Source of the DNA: Allobosea sp.
GTDB taxonomy: Bacteria > Pseudomonadota > Alphaproteobacteria > Rhizobiales > Beijerinckiaceae
Length of the DNA stretch: 64,000 bases
Assembly: GCA_024231975.1 (NCBI GenBank)
Contig: JAAEQB010000068.1
Location: 104,533 to 168,532, forward strand
Direction: 5' to 3'
The notes under the pieces were generated by a model. It had not been told where the DNA came from and searched no databases. It was given only the letters and a program-made list of their open reading frames with translations. A program made the translations under genes and the position numbers. Every line of letters starts with the position of its first letter. Positions within the stretch are counted from its first letter, which is position 1. This document shows positions 1 through 7,870 of the stretch, piece by piece.

Positions 1-118
1 GCAAGCCATACCCGCATCGAGGTTCCGTGACGACTCGCAACGCTGCAGCAATCCCGTGCCGAATGCGACCGGCAAGCCGGCCGCATCGCGCAGCGCGGCA
101 TGGCGGCGAGGCCCTGCC

Positions 119-1462
119 ATGACCTCGCTGTCGCGCGCCCTCACAATCCGCCTGTCGCTACTCGGCATCGTCCTGTTCACCGCCTTCATCGGCGCCGTCA
201 TCGCCTTTGCCCTGATCACCGAAGATCCGGCTGTCCTGCGCAACGACGTCACCTCCCAGATCATCCAGCAAGCCGTGCGCCAGCCCTCCGGCACCACCTT
301 GCAGGTCGAGAAGACCGCCGGCCTCAGCCGGATCGAGCGTACCAGCCCGTCGCTCTGGTACCTGGTCTCGGACGGACGTTCCGTCGTCGAGTATGCGCCA
401 GAATTGCGGCCGGGCCTGCCGATCGACATCCGGCTCGACGGCCCGACCATCGCGGCGCAGATGCGCGTCGGCGGCGAGAACCCGCTCGCCTTCGACGTGG
501 TCGAGAAGGACGGCAACAGGTTCATCGTCGCCACCCGCGGCGGCCTGCCGGGCTGGGACCTCATCCTCACCCATTTTCTGCGGGCGATCGCCGGCTCGGC
601 GCTGGCGATCTCGGTCGTGTTCGGCCTCCTGATCGCCGGCGCGATCGCAATGTCGGTGTCCTATATCGGCGATCGTCTGCGCAGTGCGGCGGAAGCCGCT
701 GCAAAGATCGACCCGAAGGCGCCGCGCGGCCTGCTCCCCACCGAGGAGACCCCGATCGAGCTGATGCCGCTGACCACGGCGCTCAACGCCGCACTCGACA
801 AGATCGCCGGCAACATGGAGGTGCAGCGCCGCTTCATGAACAATGTCGCGCATGAATTGCGTACGCCGCTGACCGTGATGCGCGGCCGGATCGACGCCCT
901 GCCGAACGATCAGATGCGGCTCGCGCTCACCACCGATGTCAGCCGGCTGACGACCATCGTCTCATCGATGCTGCAGCTCGCCCGCCTGCACAGCACCGAA
1001 TTGCCGTTCGAGCCGCTGCAGCTCAACGGCATCGCCCGCGCGGTGCTGGCCGATCTCGCGCCGCTGATCCTGAACAACGGCGCCGATGTCGCATTGGAGG
1101 AAGAAGGCGAGCGCCGCGCGCTGATCGAGGCCAACGAGCCGACGGTGCGGGCGGCCATCGCCAATCTCGTCGACAATGCGCTGCGCCATGCGCAGGCGAA
1201 ATCGACGATCCTGGTCAAGGTGATCGACGGTGCCGTCGTCGAGGTCGCCGATGACGGGGTCGGCATCGCGCCGTCCGACCGTCCGCAGGTGACCGAGGCG
1301 TTCAACCGGATGTCGCCGAACTCGACCGGCGCTGGACTCGGCCTAACCATCGTGCGCGACATCATGGCCGCCCATGGCGGCACGCTCACCATCCTCGGCC
1401 GGCCCGGCGGCGGCACGATGGTGCGCCTCGTCTTCCCGCCGCGCGAGAGCGAGGGCGCCTGA
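119..1462 (+). CDS. Sensor histidine kinase
   Basis: Membrane sensor kinase of a two-component system. It would autophosphorylate on histidine and pass phosphate to a response regulator. Read from the ATG at 119 (GCGAGG shortly upstream) it has 447 residues: a membrane segment near 12-36, a periplasmic region of about 130 residues, a second segment near 168-190, a HAMP-like linker, a HisKA box with His245 (NVAHELRTPL), an N box around Asn349 (NLVDNALRH) and G boxes DDGVGI and GAGLGLTIV. An in-frame GTG at 56 would add 21 residues. The gene runs head-on into the OmpR-type regulator on the other strand with nine bases between the stop codons, so the two are probable partners that are not co-transcribed. 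The signal sensed is unknown. Confidence 0.9.
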   Translation: MTSLSRALTIRLSLLGIVLFTAFIGAVIAFALITEDPAVLRNDVTSQIIQQAVRQPSGTTLQVEKTAGLSRIERTSPSLWYLVSDGRSVVEYAPELRPGLPIDIRLDGPTIAAQMRVGGENPLAFDVVEKDGNRFIVATRGGLPGWDLILTHFLRAIAGSALAISVVFGLLIAGAIAMSVSYIGDRLRSAAEAAAKIDPKAPRGLLPTEETPIELMPLTTALNAALDKIAGNMEVQRRFMNNVAHELRTPLTVMRGRIDALPNDQMRLALTTDVSRLTTIVSSMLQLARLHSTELPFEPLQLNGIARAVLADLAPLILNNGADVALEEEGERRALIEANEPTVRAAIANLVDNALRHAQAKSTILVKVIDGAVVEVADDGVGIAPSDRPQVTEAFNRMSPNSTGAGLGLTIVRDIMAAHGGTLTILGRPGGGTMVRLVFPPRESEGA

Positions 1463-1471
1463 GGTGCGGTG

Positions 1472-2155
1472 CTACTGCGCCAGCTCCGACACACGCAGCA
1501 TGTAGCCGATGCCGCGCAGCGAGGTGATCTCGACCGCTGCGCCGGCCTCCTTGAGCTTGCGCCGCAGCCGCGAGATCTGCGCTTCGAGCGTGTTGGATTC
1601 GATCAGGTCGTCGAAGCCGTAGACCGCCTCGATCAGGACATCGCGGGTGACGACGCGGCCGACGCGCTGGACCAGGGCTTCGAGGATCAGCGCTTCACGC
1701 CGGCGCAGGTCGAGCATCTCCGAGCCGACGGAGGCGCTGCGGCCTTCGAGATCGAGCGAGAGATTGCCGGCGGTGATCACCAGAGAGCGCTTGGGATTGC
1801 GCCGGCGCATGATCACCCGAAGCCGCGCCAGCAGCTCCTCCGGCTCGAATGGCTTGACGAGGTAGTCGTCGGCGCCGCCATTCAGGCCTTCGATCACGTC
1901 GGCCTTGGCGTCGCGGGCGGTCAGGACGAGGAAGGCGGGCCGCGTCTCGGCGGAACTCAGCGCCTTGACGATGGAGAGGCCGTCGCCATCGGGCAGACGA
2001 CGATCGACGATAGCGATATCGAACGGAGTCGAGCGCAGGGCGGCGAGCGCCGCGTCGATCGTGGTCGTGCGATCGGCGATCAAACCGGCATTGGTGAGGA
2101 GCGAGGCCAGGAAAGCCATCAATTGTGGCTCGTCCTCGACGATCAGGGCGCGCAT
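1472..2155 (-). CDS. OmpR/PhoB-family response regulator
   Basis: DNA-binding response regulator of 227 residues. The receiver domain (about 1-115) shows the acidic pair Glu7-Asp8, phospho-acceptor Asp51 (IVDRRLPDGDGL), the threonine in VLTARD and Lys101 (LVKPFEPEEL). A winged-helix Trans_reg_C domain follows (about 130-225), with the helix region EAQISRLRRKLKEAG and the wing RGIGYML. It most likely takes phosphate from the convergent histidine kinase at 119-1462. The pair is arranged tail to tail instead of in one operon, so each gene needs its own promoter. Confidence 0.93.
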   Translation of the reverse strand: MRALIVEDEPQLMAFLASLLTNAGLIADRTTTIDAALAALRSTPFDIAIVDRRLPDGDGLSIVKALSSAETRPAFLVLTARDAKADVIEGLNGGADDYLVKPFEPEELLARLRVIMRRRNPKRSLVITAGNLSLDLEGRSASVGSEMLDLRRREALILEALVQRVGRVVTRDVLIEAVYGFDDLIESNTLEAQISRLRRKLKEAGAAVEITSLRGIGYMLRVSELAQ

Positions 2156-2269
2156 GGAGGGGTCGTTTCAGGGTGCACGGATGGAACGTGATGCCGGAAT
2201 AGGGGCGAAATATCCAGACGCATCACGCTCCATCCATGCCTGGGCGCGGCGATCAAGCCGCAAGGCGAT

Positions 2270-2291
2270 CCGGGCCGGTTGCCCGGCCCGG
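2270..2291 (-). terminator. Possible terminator hairpin after the barrel gene
   Basis: A 9-bp GC-only inverted repeat (CCGGGCCGG / CCGGCCCGG, 4-base loop) starts 11 bases past the stop of the outer-membrane gene on the minus strand. No clear U tract follows, so intrinsic termination is uncertain. Confidence 0.35.
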
Positions 2292-2301
2292 AAGATCGAG
2301 A

Positions 2302-2940
2302 TCAGAAGCGGTAGTTCAGGCCGGCCTTGACGAGATGCTCGTTGACACCGACGCGCGCACGGCCGCTGGCGAACTGGAAGTTCTGCTTGCCGAGCGAGAC
2401 GTAGTTGTATTCGAGCTTGGCCGAGAGGTTGTCGGTGATGCCGTATTCGGCGCCGGCGCCGACGACATAACCGACCTTGCTCTTTTCCTTCGAGACCAGG
2501 CCGTCGCTGGCCTTCAGGCTGCCATAGGCGATACCGCCGAGGCCGTAGACCAGCACGCGGTCGAAAGCGATACCGGCGCGAGCCTTGAGGGTGCTGACAT
2601 AGCGCATGTCGGCGCTGGTGCCGCCGGTGCGCTTGGCGCCCTTGCCGAGGCCGTTCATCGAGATGTCGGCCTCGACACCGGTGACGAGCCCGCCCAACTG
2701 CAGATTGTAGCCGAGCTGGCCGCCAAGCAGGACTTCACTGCGGCTCTTCTTGCCGGCTCCCTGAAAGCGGTCGAAGCCAGCGCCTGTATGGGCGCCGACA
2801 TAGACGCCGTTCCAGTTATAGGGCCGCGGCGCGGAATAGGCCGGCCATTCCTGCCCACGCACGGGACGGTCGGCCGCCATGGCCGGGATCGCGAGCAGGA
2901 CCGACAGGCCGAGGCCGGCCAACGGGACGAAACGCTTCAT
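2302..2940 (-). CDS. Outer-membrane beta-barrel (Omp25/RopB-like)
   Basis: Small outer-membrane beta-barrel of the alphaproteobacterial Omp25/RopB/immunogenic-protein type. Starting at the ATG at 2940, with AAGGAG five to six bases upstream, it has 212 residues: a signal peptide (MKRFVPLAGLGLSVLLAIPA, cleaved after AMA), then alternating aromatic/glycine strands (YNWNGVYVGAHTGAGFDRF, LLGGQLGYNLQ, VVGAGAEYGITDNLSAKLEY). It ends in Phe (LNYRF), the usual outer-membrane sorting signal. The ORF could be extended upstream, but no Shine-Dalgarno supports that. Probably monocistronic. Confidence 0.9.
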   Translation of the reverse strand: MKRFVPLAGLGLSVLLAIPAMAADRPVRGQEWPAYSAPRPYNWNGVYVGAHTGAGFDRFQGAGKKSRSEVLLGGQLGYNLQLGGLVTGVEADISMNGLGKGAKRTGGTSADMRYVSTLKARAGIAFDRVLVYGLGGIAYGSLKASDGLVSKEKSKVGYVVGAGAEYGITDNLSAKLEYNYVSLGKQNFQFASGRARVGVNEHLVKAGLNYRF

Positions 2941-3125
2941 CAAGGACTCCTTGCGGCGGCTAGGTCGCCGCCGACGCATCAGGCTTGCGACCCCATGTCC
3001 GCGCATCGGACCGGGTCAGCACCGTGCAGATTGCGGGCGAAGATTACGGCAACGTTGCCTGCCTGGCAGGGCGCGCGCGATCGCCCACAGCGCCGCGGCC
3101 GAGGAGCGGAAGCCTTGCGGAGCCT

Positions 3126-3404
3126 TCAGTTCTGGGCGGTGCGCTCTGGTCGCGATTGCACGTCCCGCGCGCCGTTCGCCCATTCGGCCAGTGGGGCGGT
3201 CGCCATGAACTGCTCGATCGCGAGCAGGGCGATGTCGCCGGAATGACCGGAGCGGCGCAGGCCGAGGATCAGGCGAGCAAGCCATTCGCGATGAGGGTTC
3301 TCGAACGGCCCATAGATCGGGCCGACATGCCGCCATGCCTCGTGAAAGGCTGTCCCGAGGGCAGCGAGCTCTTCAGGCCCCGCATTGAACTGGCAGGCAG
3401 CCAT
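3126..3404 (-). CDS. Small conserved-looking hypothetical protein
   Basis: Unrecognised soluble protein of 92 residues starting MAACQFNAGPEELAALG. The ATG at 3404 has GGGAGG seven bases upstream, which decides the start over a longer reading from 3458. The composition (EELAALGTAFHEAWRHV, REWLARLILGLRRSGHSGDIALLAIEQFMA) looks like an all-helical folded protein and not a shadow frame. No signal peptide or membrane segment is visible. It stands alone between the barrel gene and the His/Cys protein. No function is proposed. Confidence 0.6.
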   Translation of the reverse strand: MAACQFNAGPEELAALGTAFHEAWRHVGPIYGPFENPHREWLARLILGLRRSGHSGDIALLAIEQFMATAPLAEWANGARDVQSRPERTAQN

Positions 3405-3558
3405 GGCGAACCTCCCGGCGTTTCGCAGAAGCGGACCAGAGCCGGCCCGGCTTTGCAATCGGAAGTTGCCCCTCGATCTGAAGACTAGGCGAACGGCCGG
3501 TTAACGGCAATCGGAGAGATCGTCGCGAGCGGCGCACGATCCCGCGAGGCGCTGCCGC

Positions 3559-4326
3559 CTAGTTCTCCGACCACTCCTTCGCCAGCCCACGATCCGGATT
3601 CTCCATCGCTCCTAGCGGCACCAGCAAGGATGCCCAGCCAGCGGCCTCCGAGGTGGGGTAGTTCGCCATCAGCACGCGCAGCGCAATCCGCGCATCCACA
3701 TAGAGCTTCTTGTCCATGTACAGTTTCTTGATCCGGTAGAATTCCGCCTTGGCCTCTGCATCCGCCGAAGAAGGATCCCACCAACGCTGCCCCGGCTTCT
3801 CGGCGTAGAACTTGCCGGCGGGGGAGATGGTGACCGTGACGCCACTATAGCCCCAACCGTCCCAGTTCCCTTGGGCATCGACCGCACCGGTGACGGGGAC
3901 GTTGAAGGTCTGTGCCACGGCCCAGAGGAAGCGCAAGCCGCGTCCTTTCGGGTCACCGCTGTACCTGCCGAGATCACGATCCAGCTTCTTTTCGCTGGCG
4001 CAGCCGCAGCCATGGATCTCGATCCGGGCCATGGGAGCGAACGCCTTGCGCAATTGGGTATATTTCGACGAGACCGAGCTGCGGTCCTCGATCCCGGGAA
4101 AATCGAACTCGCCGGCATCGCCATGTGCGAGCAGGCGCAGGATCTTGATCCTGCCTCCGTTCGCAGCAGCCAGGATCTTGTCGATGATCTTCTGAGGCGA
4201 ATAGCCCTTCGGTATCCCGGTGTGCCCGGTCGGCAACAAGTCGGCCCCACCCTGCTTCAGGTTGAAGGCATGGATCATGGTGGAGTCCTGGAGATAGACG
4301 GCATGGACTGTGACTTCCTTGGCCAT
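3559..4326 (-). CDS. Protein with HG...HGCGC motifs (DUF4347-like?)
   Basis: Protein of 255 residues from the ATG at 4326 (GGGAGA upstream); the ORF runs on to 4533 without another good start. Residues 62-72 read ILRLLAHGDAG (His68) and 102-110 read IEIHGCGCA (His105, Cys107, Cys109), with a predicted beta-strand before each. This His-Gly ... Gly-Cys spacing resembles DUF4347 and clan CD (caspase/C80-like) folds, where a His and a Cys form a catalytic dyad. The match is by eye only. No signal peptide or membrane segment. A C-terminal helical stretch (ADAEAKAEFYRIKKLYMDKKLY) follows. It could equally be a non-catalytic relative. Stand-alone gene. Confidence 0.7.
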   Translation of the reverse strand: MAKEVTVHAVYLQDSTMIHAFNLKQGGADLLPTGHTGIPKGYSPQKIIDKILAAANGGRIKILRLLAHGDAGEFDFPGIEDRSSVSSKYTQLRKAFAPMARIEIHGCGCASEKKLDRDLGRYSGDPKGRGLRFLWAVAQTFNVPVTGAVDAQGNWDGWGYSGVTVTISPAGKFYAEKPGQRWWDPSSADAEAKAEFYRIKKLYMDKKLYVDARIALRVLMANYPTSEAAGWASLLVPLGAMENPDRGLAKEWSEN

Positions 4327-4684
4327 GCGTCTCTCCCTCTTGAGGCAATGCCCGGCTTGCATCTCGCCTGCTCCGGCCGCGGGCCAGGGCCGGCAGCCTT
4401 CGTAGCGCGCGCCGAATCGCGCCTCGTCCTCCATTCGGAGGAGCCGTCCTGCGACCCGCCACGTTCCCGCCCGAAAAGCGCCCAGATCGGGCCAAGCGGC
4501 ATCCAGACGCCTACGCCTGTTGCAGCCTCGCAACGGGCGCCTTCAAAGCTCGAAAGGTCGCGTCGATGTGAACGTCGATCGATTGAACGGCAGCCGCCGC
4601 TCTGCCAGAGATTTGGGGAATTGTTGACGTTTTTCCGTCACCTTTCCTCGCGCCCGCCCATCCCGAAACGCCCCCGAGGCCGCC
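4327..4684. other. Intergenic region, no gene supported
   Basis: This 358-base gap separates divergent genes and so should hold both promoters. TTGACG near 4624 could be a -35 element for the L,D-transpeptidase, but no convincing -10 follows. ORFs crossing it are low-quality shadows. Confidence 0.4.
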
Positions 4685-5263
4685 ATGCTCCGCTACTTCC
4701 GATTGGCCCTGATCGCCGGCACGGCCTTCGCGGCCACCGCGACTGCCGCCGTCGCCGAGATCGACCCGCTCACCCGCCAGCCGCTCGTCACCTATGTCGA
4801 CCCCGCCAAGGCGCAGGCGACCGCAATCCCGCGCGAGATCGTCTCCTATGACGGCAAGCAGCGTCCGGGCACGATCGTGATCAACACGAGCGAGCGCCGG
4901 CTCTATTACGTCCTGCCCGACGGCAAGGCCGTGCGCTACGGCGTCGGCGTCGGCCGCCCGGGCTTCGAATGGGGCGGCAGCCAGACCATCACCCGCAAGG
5001 CCGAGTGGCCGGGCTGGACCCCGCCCTCGCAGATGCTGAAGCGTCGCCCCGACCTGCCGCGCTTCATGCCCGGCGGCCCGGAGAACCCGCTCGGCGCCCG
5101 CGCCCTCTATCTCGGCTCGACCCTCTACCGCATCCACGGCTCGAACGAGCCGGAGACGATCGGCCAAGCGGTCTCCTCGGGCTGCATCCGCATGCTGAAC
5201 GAGGACGTGATCGACCTCTACGAGCGCGCCAAGGTCGGCACGCGCGTCGTCGTCGCCCGCTGA
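4685..5263 (+). CDS. L,D-transpeptidase (YkuD/ErfK family)
   Basis: Periplasmic L,D-transpeptidase of 192 residues, expected to form 3-3 peptidoglycan cross-links or attach proteins to peptidoglycan. It has a signal peptide (residues 1-25, ending TAAVA) and then the YkuD domain, starting near IVINTSERRLYYVLPDG. The catalytic motif is His151 in RIHGSNEP and Cys167 in SSGCIRM, with the usual LNEDVIDLYERAKVGTRVVV tail. Length and layout match the ErfK/YcfS/YnhG group in alphaproteobacteria. It is followed by a strong terminator, so it is probably monocistronic. A 3' fragment of a near copy lies at 6809-6906. Confidence 0.94.
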   Translation: MLRYFRLALIAGTAFAATATAAVAEIDPLTRQPLVTYVDPAKAQATAIPREIVSYDGKQRPGTIVINTSERRLYYVLPDGKAVRYGVGVGRPGFEWGGSQTITRKAEWPGWTPPSQMLKRRPDLPRFMPGGPENPLGARALYLGSTLYRIHGSNEPETIGQAVSSGCIRMLNEDVIDLYERAKVGTRVVVAR

Positions 5264-5290
5264 GCGACAGAACGCGTCCAGGATTGCGAA

Positions 5291-5315
5291 AGGCCGGCGT
5301 TTCGCCGGCCTTTTT
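5291..5315 (+). terminator. Rho-independent terminator of L,D-transpeptidase
   Basis: Perfect 9-bp stem AGGCCGGCG / CGCCGGCCT with a TTT loop, followed by TTTTGTTT, starting 27 bases after the stop codon. Confidence 0.9.
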
Positions 5316-5329
5316 GTTTGGACCTCCGA

Positions 5330-5500
5330 TCAGATCGGGGCCGTCGCATAGATTCGGACTGCCACCACGGCGGCGAGCAGGAGCAGGAGGACGAGGGACT
5401 GCAACAGGTCCTTGGCGATCTCCCTTGACTGATCGCTGCCCGGCCCGGTCCGGGAAGACGCCTCGCGCCGCCGTCTTGCCGCCGCTTCATAAGTGGTCAT
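5330..5500 (-). CDS. Small single-pass membrane protein (56 aa)
   Basis: A 56-residue protein starts at the ATG at 5500 with GGAGG six bases upstream. It begins MTTYEAAARRRREASSRTG, has a charged amphipathic stretch, then one strong membrane segment (LLQSLVLLLLLAAVVAVRIY), and ends TAPI. The basic N terminus suggests an N-in orientation. The strong ribosome site and textbook topology argue that it is real despite its size. It is convergent with the L,D-transpeptidase and lies downstream of the DapA-like gene (118 bases), possibly co-transcribed with it. Function unknown. Confidence 0.7.
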   Translation of the reverse strand: MTTYEAAARRRREASSRTGPGSDQSREIAKDLLQSLVLLLLLAAVVAVRIYATAPI

Positions 5501-5618
5501 CGCTCGCCTCCATCATCTGAAGGAGGATGATCGGACAAGCTCGCATCAGCTCGCGATAGCGGCCATGGATCGCCGGCATCAGCTCGGCATAAGGACGCTG
5601 GACCAGGCTTGTCCGCTG

Positions 5619-6539
5619 CTAGGCGGCCGAGCGATGGCTCACCGCATGGCCGTTGACCGGCCGTGGCAGATCGTCGAGCACATATTTGAGCTCTTCGGCC
5701 AGTGAAGGCTGTGCCGCGACAAGGGGCAGCCGGCAGGTGGGCTCGACGCCGGAATGCTGGAACGACAGGGCCAGCTTGACCGCAACGGGGTCGGGCTCGC
5801 GGGAGAGCAGGCCGTGGAGCGGCGTCAGCCGCCGTTGCAGCGTCTGGGCCTGTTCGAATGCGCCGGCGCGGCAGGCTTCCCTGATGCGGCGCAGCAGGCG
5901 CGGCGCCAGGTTGCCTATGCTGGTGACGGCGCCGCAGCCGCCGGCGGCGACATAGGACGGGATGGCATCGCCGGCCCCGGTGAGGCGAAGGAAATGCCGG
6001 CTGCAGCTGCGCATGATGCGATCACAGCGGGCGATGTCGCCGCGCCGTTCGAGGACGCCGACGACCGCGGGATGCGCTGCCATCTCAGCCAGTGCCTCGG
6101 GCGTCAGGTCGACGGCGCAGCGATCGGGGTCGTTGTCGATGATCACCGGGAGCGAGGTGGCCTCCACCACCGACAAGACATGCTGGACGAGACCGGCCTG
6201 CGTCGGCCTGTTGTAATAGGGCAACCGCAGCAGAATGGCGCTCGCGCCCGCGGCCGCGGCATCCTTGACCTCCGCGATGCTGTCTGCAGTCGAGTTGGAT
6301 CCTGCGGCAGCCAGGATCGGATAGCCGGGCCCGGCCGCGGCGCGCGCCAGCCTGACGAGCCGGATGCGCTCATTGCGGGTCAGCGTCGAATATTCGCCGC
6401 TCGCGGAGCCGAGCACGATACCGTCGGCCCCCTCCCGGACTTGCCAATCGACCAGGCGCAACAGGCTCGGCTCATCCAGTGCGCCGGCGCTGAAGGGCGT
6501 GACGAGGGCGGTGAACATCCCATGAAGCCAGTGATCCAT
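5619..6539 (-). CDS. DapA-family protein lacking the Schiff-base lysine
   Basis: A 306-residue TIM-barrel protein of the dihydrodipicolinate synthase/N-acetylneuraminate lyase family. Family landmarks are present: ALVTPF at 11-16, the active-site tyrosine in LPYYNRPTQAGL (Tyr109) and the IIDNDP loop near 133-138. Two key sites are altered. The usual GTTGE segment reads SASGE (45-49). The catalytic lysine in the family pattern G-I-K-E-A-T-G-D is Leu163 (GVLERRGD; codon CTC). Without the lysine the normal aldolase chemistry is not expected, so it may be a binding or regulatory protein or use another mechanism. The minus-strand ATG at 6539 is accepted as start. The gene lies between the L,D-transpeptidase and the remnant of a second copy. 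Confidence 0.85.
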   Translation of the reverse strand: MDHWLHGMFTALVTPFSAGALDEPSLLRLVDWQVREGADGIVLGSASGEYSTLTRNERIRLVRLARAAAGPGYPILAAAGSNSTADSIAEVKDAAAAGASAILLRLPYYNRPTQAGLVQHVLSVVEATSLPVIIDNDPDRCAVDLTPEALAEMAAHPAVVGVLERRGDIARCDRIMRSCSRHFLRLTGAGDAIPSYVAAGGCGAVTSIGNLAPRLLRRIREACRAGAFEQAQTLQRRLTPLHGLLSREPDPVAVKLALSFQHSGVEPTCRLPLVAAQPSLAEELKYVLDDLPRPVNGHAVSHRSAA

Positions 6540-6955
6540 GTCGACCTCGGCAAAGTGGCACGATGATAGCGGCGCGGCGGAACGGAAGGCTCCGCCGCGC
6601 CTCGGCCGGGCTCAGGACAGCAGCGAAACGAAAGCGGAAGGCCGCCAAACCCCACGGGCGGCCGGGGTTCGATGGCGTCCCGGCTCCGAAAGCGAGCGAG
6701 CACGACACGGGGCGCAAGCTAGGCCGGACGACATAAGGATTCGATGCGGATCGGAGCGTGTACCGTGAAGCCGGTATCAGGGACGCTTGCCTTGCATCCC
6801 GGTCCAACATTCTACCCGAGCCCGCCAAGGCCGGCGCTCGAGTCGTCGTCACCCGCTGAGCGGCAGAACGCTTCAAGGATTGCAAAGGCCGGCGTTTCGC
6901 CTGCCTTTCTCTTTGGTGCGAATAGCCGATGTCCGGTGTCGCCCGCGCTTGCGCG
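6540..6955. other. Intergenic region holding a decayed duplicate
   Basis: This 416-base gap has no intact gene. Its right half carries the L,D-transpeptidase 3' remnant described separately. The left half should contain the promoter of the DapA-like gene, but no clear -35/-10 was recognised. Confidence 0.4.
6809..6906 (+). pseudogene. 3' remnant of a second L,D-transpeptidase with terminator
   Basis: Bases 6821-6859 translate to AKAGARVVVTR and a stop, matching the C terminus of the L,D-transpeptidase at 4685-5263 (AKVGTRVVVAR and stop). The match continues past the stop (CGGCAGAACGCTTCAAGGAT versus CGACAGAACGCGTCCAGGAT) into a decayed copy of its terminator at 6886-6906, with one stem mismatch and an interrupted T tract. 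Upstream of about 6809 the similarity ends. This is the tail of a lost paralogue. Confidence 0.8.
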
Positions 6956-7258
6956 CTAACTCAGCTTGCTGCCCCAGATCATCATCGAGGCGGAAAAGGT
7001 AACGAGGCCTATGGCCGCCAGGACGAACGCGCGACGACGGGTCCGTGCCCTGCCGTGGTTCAAGCCGGTCAGCAGTGCTGCAAGCGTCCAGACGCCTGTG
7101 AATACCAAAAGAGCCAGGGTATAGACCGGGCCGGAGAGGTCATAGCCGCCTCCTCCGATCGATGGGTGTTCTGAAGACCTGGGGCTGAGGTTCCAAACCA
7201 GAACACCCACGACCACGGCGAAGACGGCAATCCCGGCATAGAATCCCCTATCTTTCAC
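6956..7258 (-). CDS. Small three-TM membrane protein
   Basis: A 100-residue membrane protein of unknown function with three hydrophobic segments (about 7-24, 45-64 and 78-95). The start is a GTG at 7258 that overlaps the stop of the DUF971 gene (GTGA), so translation is probably coupled to it. Positive charges cluster in the RARTRRR loop before the third segment. No family recognised. Confidence 0.7.
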   Translation of the reverse strand: MKDRGFYAGIAVFAVVVGVLVWNLSPRSSEHPSIGGGGYDLSGPVYTLALLVFTGVWTLAALLTGLNHGRARTRRRAFVLAAIGLVTFSASMMIWGSKLS

Positions 7259-7620
7259 CGCCGTACCCGCTCCCGCGACAGCCCTTTTGCCGCGAGATCG
7301 TCGAGATAGGCCTGCAACTTCGCCTCGCCCTCGCGGCCGAGCTCGCGCAGATAGTCCCAGCCATAGATGCCGGTGTCATGCATGTCGTCGAAGGTCAGGC
7401 GGACGGCGTAGTGGCCAACCGGCTCCACTTTCAGGATCTCGACATCGCGCTTGCCCGGCACGGTCTGCTTCTGCGTCGGGCTGTGGCCCTGGACCTCGGC
7501 CGAGGGGCTCTCGACCCGCAGCAATTCGGCCGAAAGCGCATGGCTCTCGCCGCTCTCGAAGGTGATGTGGAGCGTGCGGCGGTCCTTCGACAGACGGATC
7601 TCGCTCGGCCAGTCTGACAT
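7255..7620 (-). CDS. DUF971 family protein
   Basis: A 121-residue protein matching the DUF971 family (related to the N-terminal domain of gamma-butyrobetaine hydroxylase): PSEIRLSKDRRTLHITFESG, LRVESPSAEVQGH, then VGHYAVRLTFDDMHDTGIYGWDYLREL, the family's most conserved block. Members often sit near Fe-S or molybdenum cofactor genes, and moaA is divergently placed 250 bases away. The ATG at 7620 is chosen because the protein then begins right at the domain. The downstream membrane-protein gene overlaps it by four bases. Confidence 0.88.
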   Translation of the reverse strand: MSDWPSEIRLSKDRRTLHITFESGESHALSAELLRVESPSAEVQGHSPTQKQTVPGKRDVEILKVEPVGHYAVRLTFDDMHDTGIYGWDYLRELGREGEAKLQAYLDDLAAKGLSRERVRR

Positions 7621-7636
7621 CTTCGTGTTTCTCCGA

Positions 7637-7682
7637 GCATGTTCCGCAAAAGTGGGAACCGCTTTTGCGATCAGAACATGCT
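7637..7682. repeat. Palindromic interspersed repeat (GAGCATGTTC type)
   Basis: Imperfect inverted repeat: left part GAGCATGTTCCGCAAAAGTG, right part CTTTTGCGATCAGAACATGC. The same style (hairpin with an AAAAGTGG-like core) recurs at about 23.0, 38.7 and 60.6 kb. This is a dispersed repeat family well known in Hyphomicrobiales. Confidence 0.75.
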
Positions 7683-7870
7683 CAACTTTTTGATTTGGCG
7701 CGAATTCTTTTCGTTCGGCCAACCCGGCCGAACGGAAAGCGCGCCGACAGCTTGCGACCATCAGCCGGCTTGACCGCGGGCTTGCCGCCGACAATGCTCG
7801 CTTCCTATATCAGAGTGGCGGCCGGCGCACCGCGCCACGATGCCGCCATCGCCCGAGGATTCCAGCCATC

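Noticed and set aside
2236..3246. 336-codon plus-strand ORF across the barrel gene
   Set aside because: Shadow frame; the opposite strand has a signal peptide, beta-barrel pattern and C-terminal Phe.
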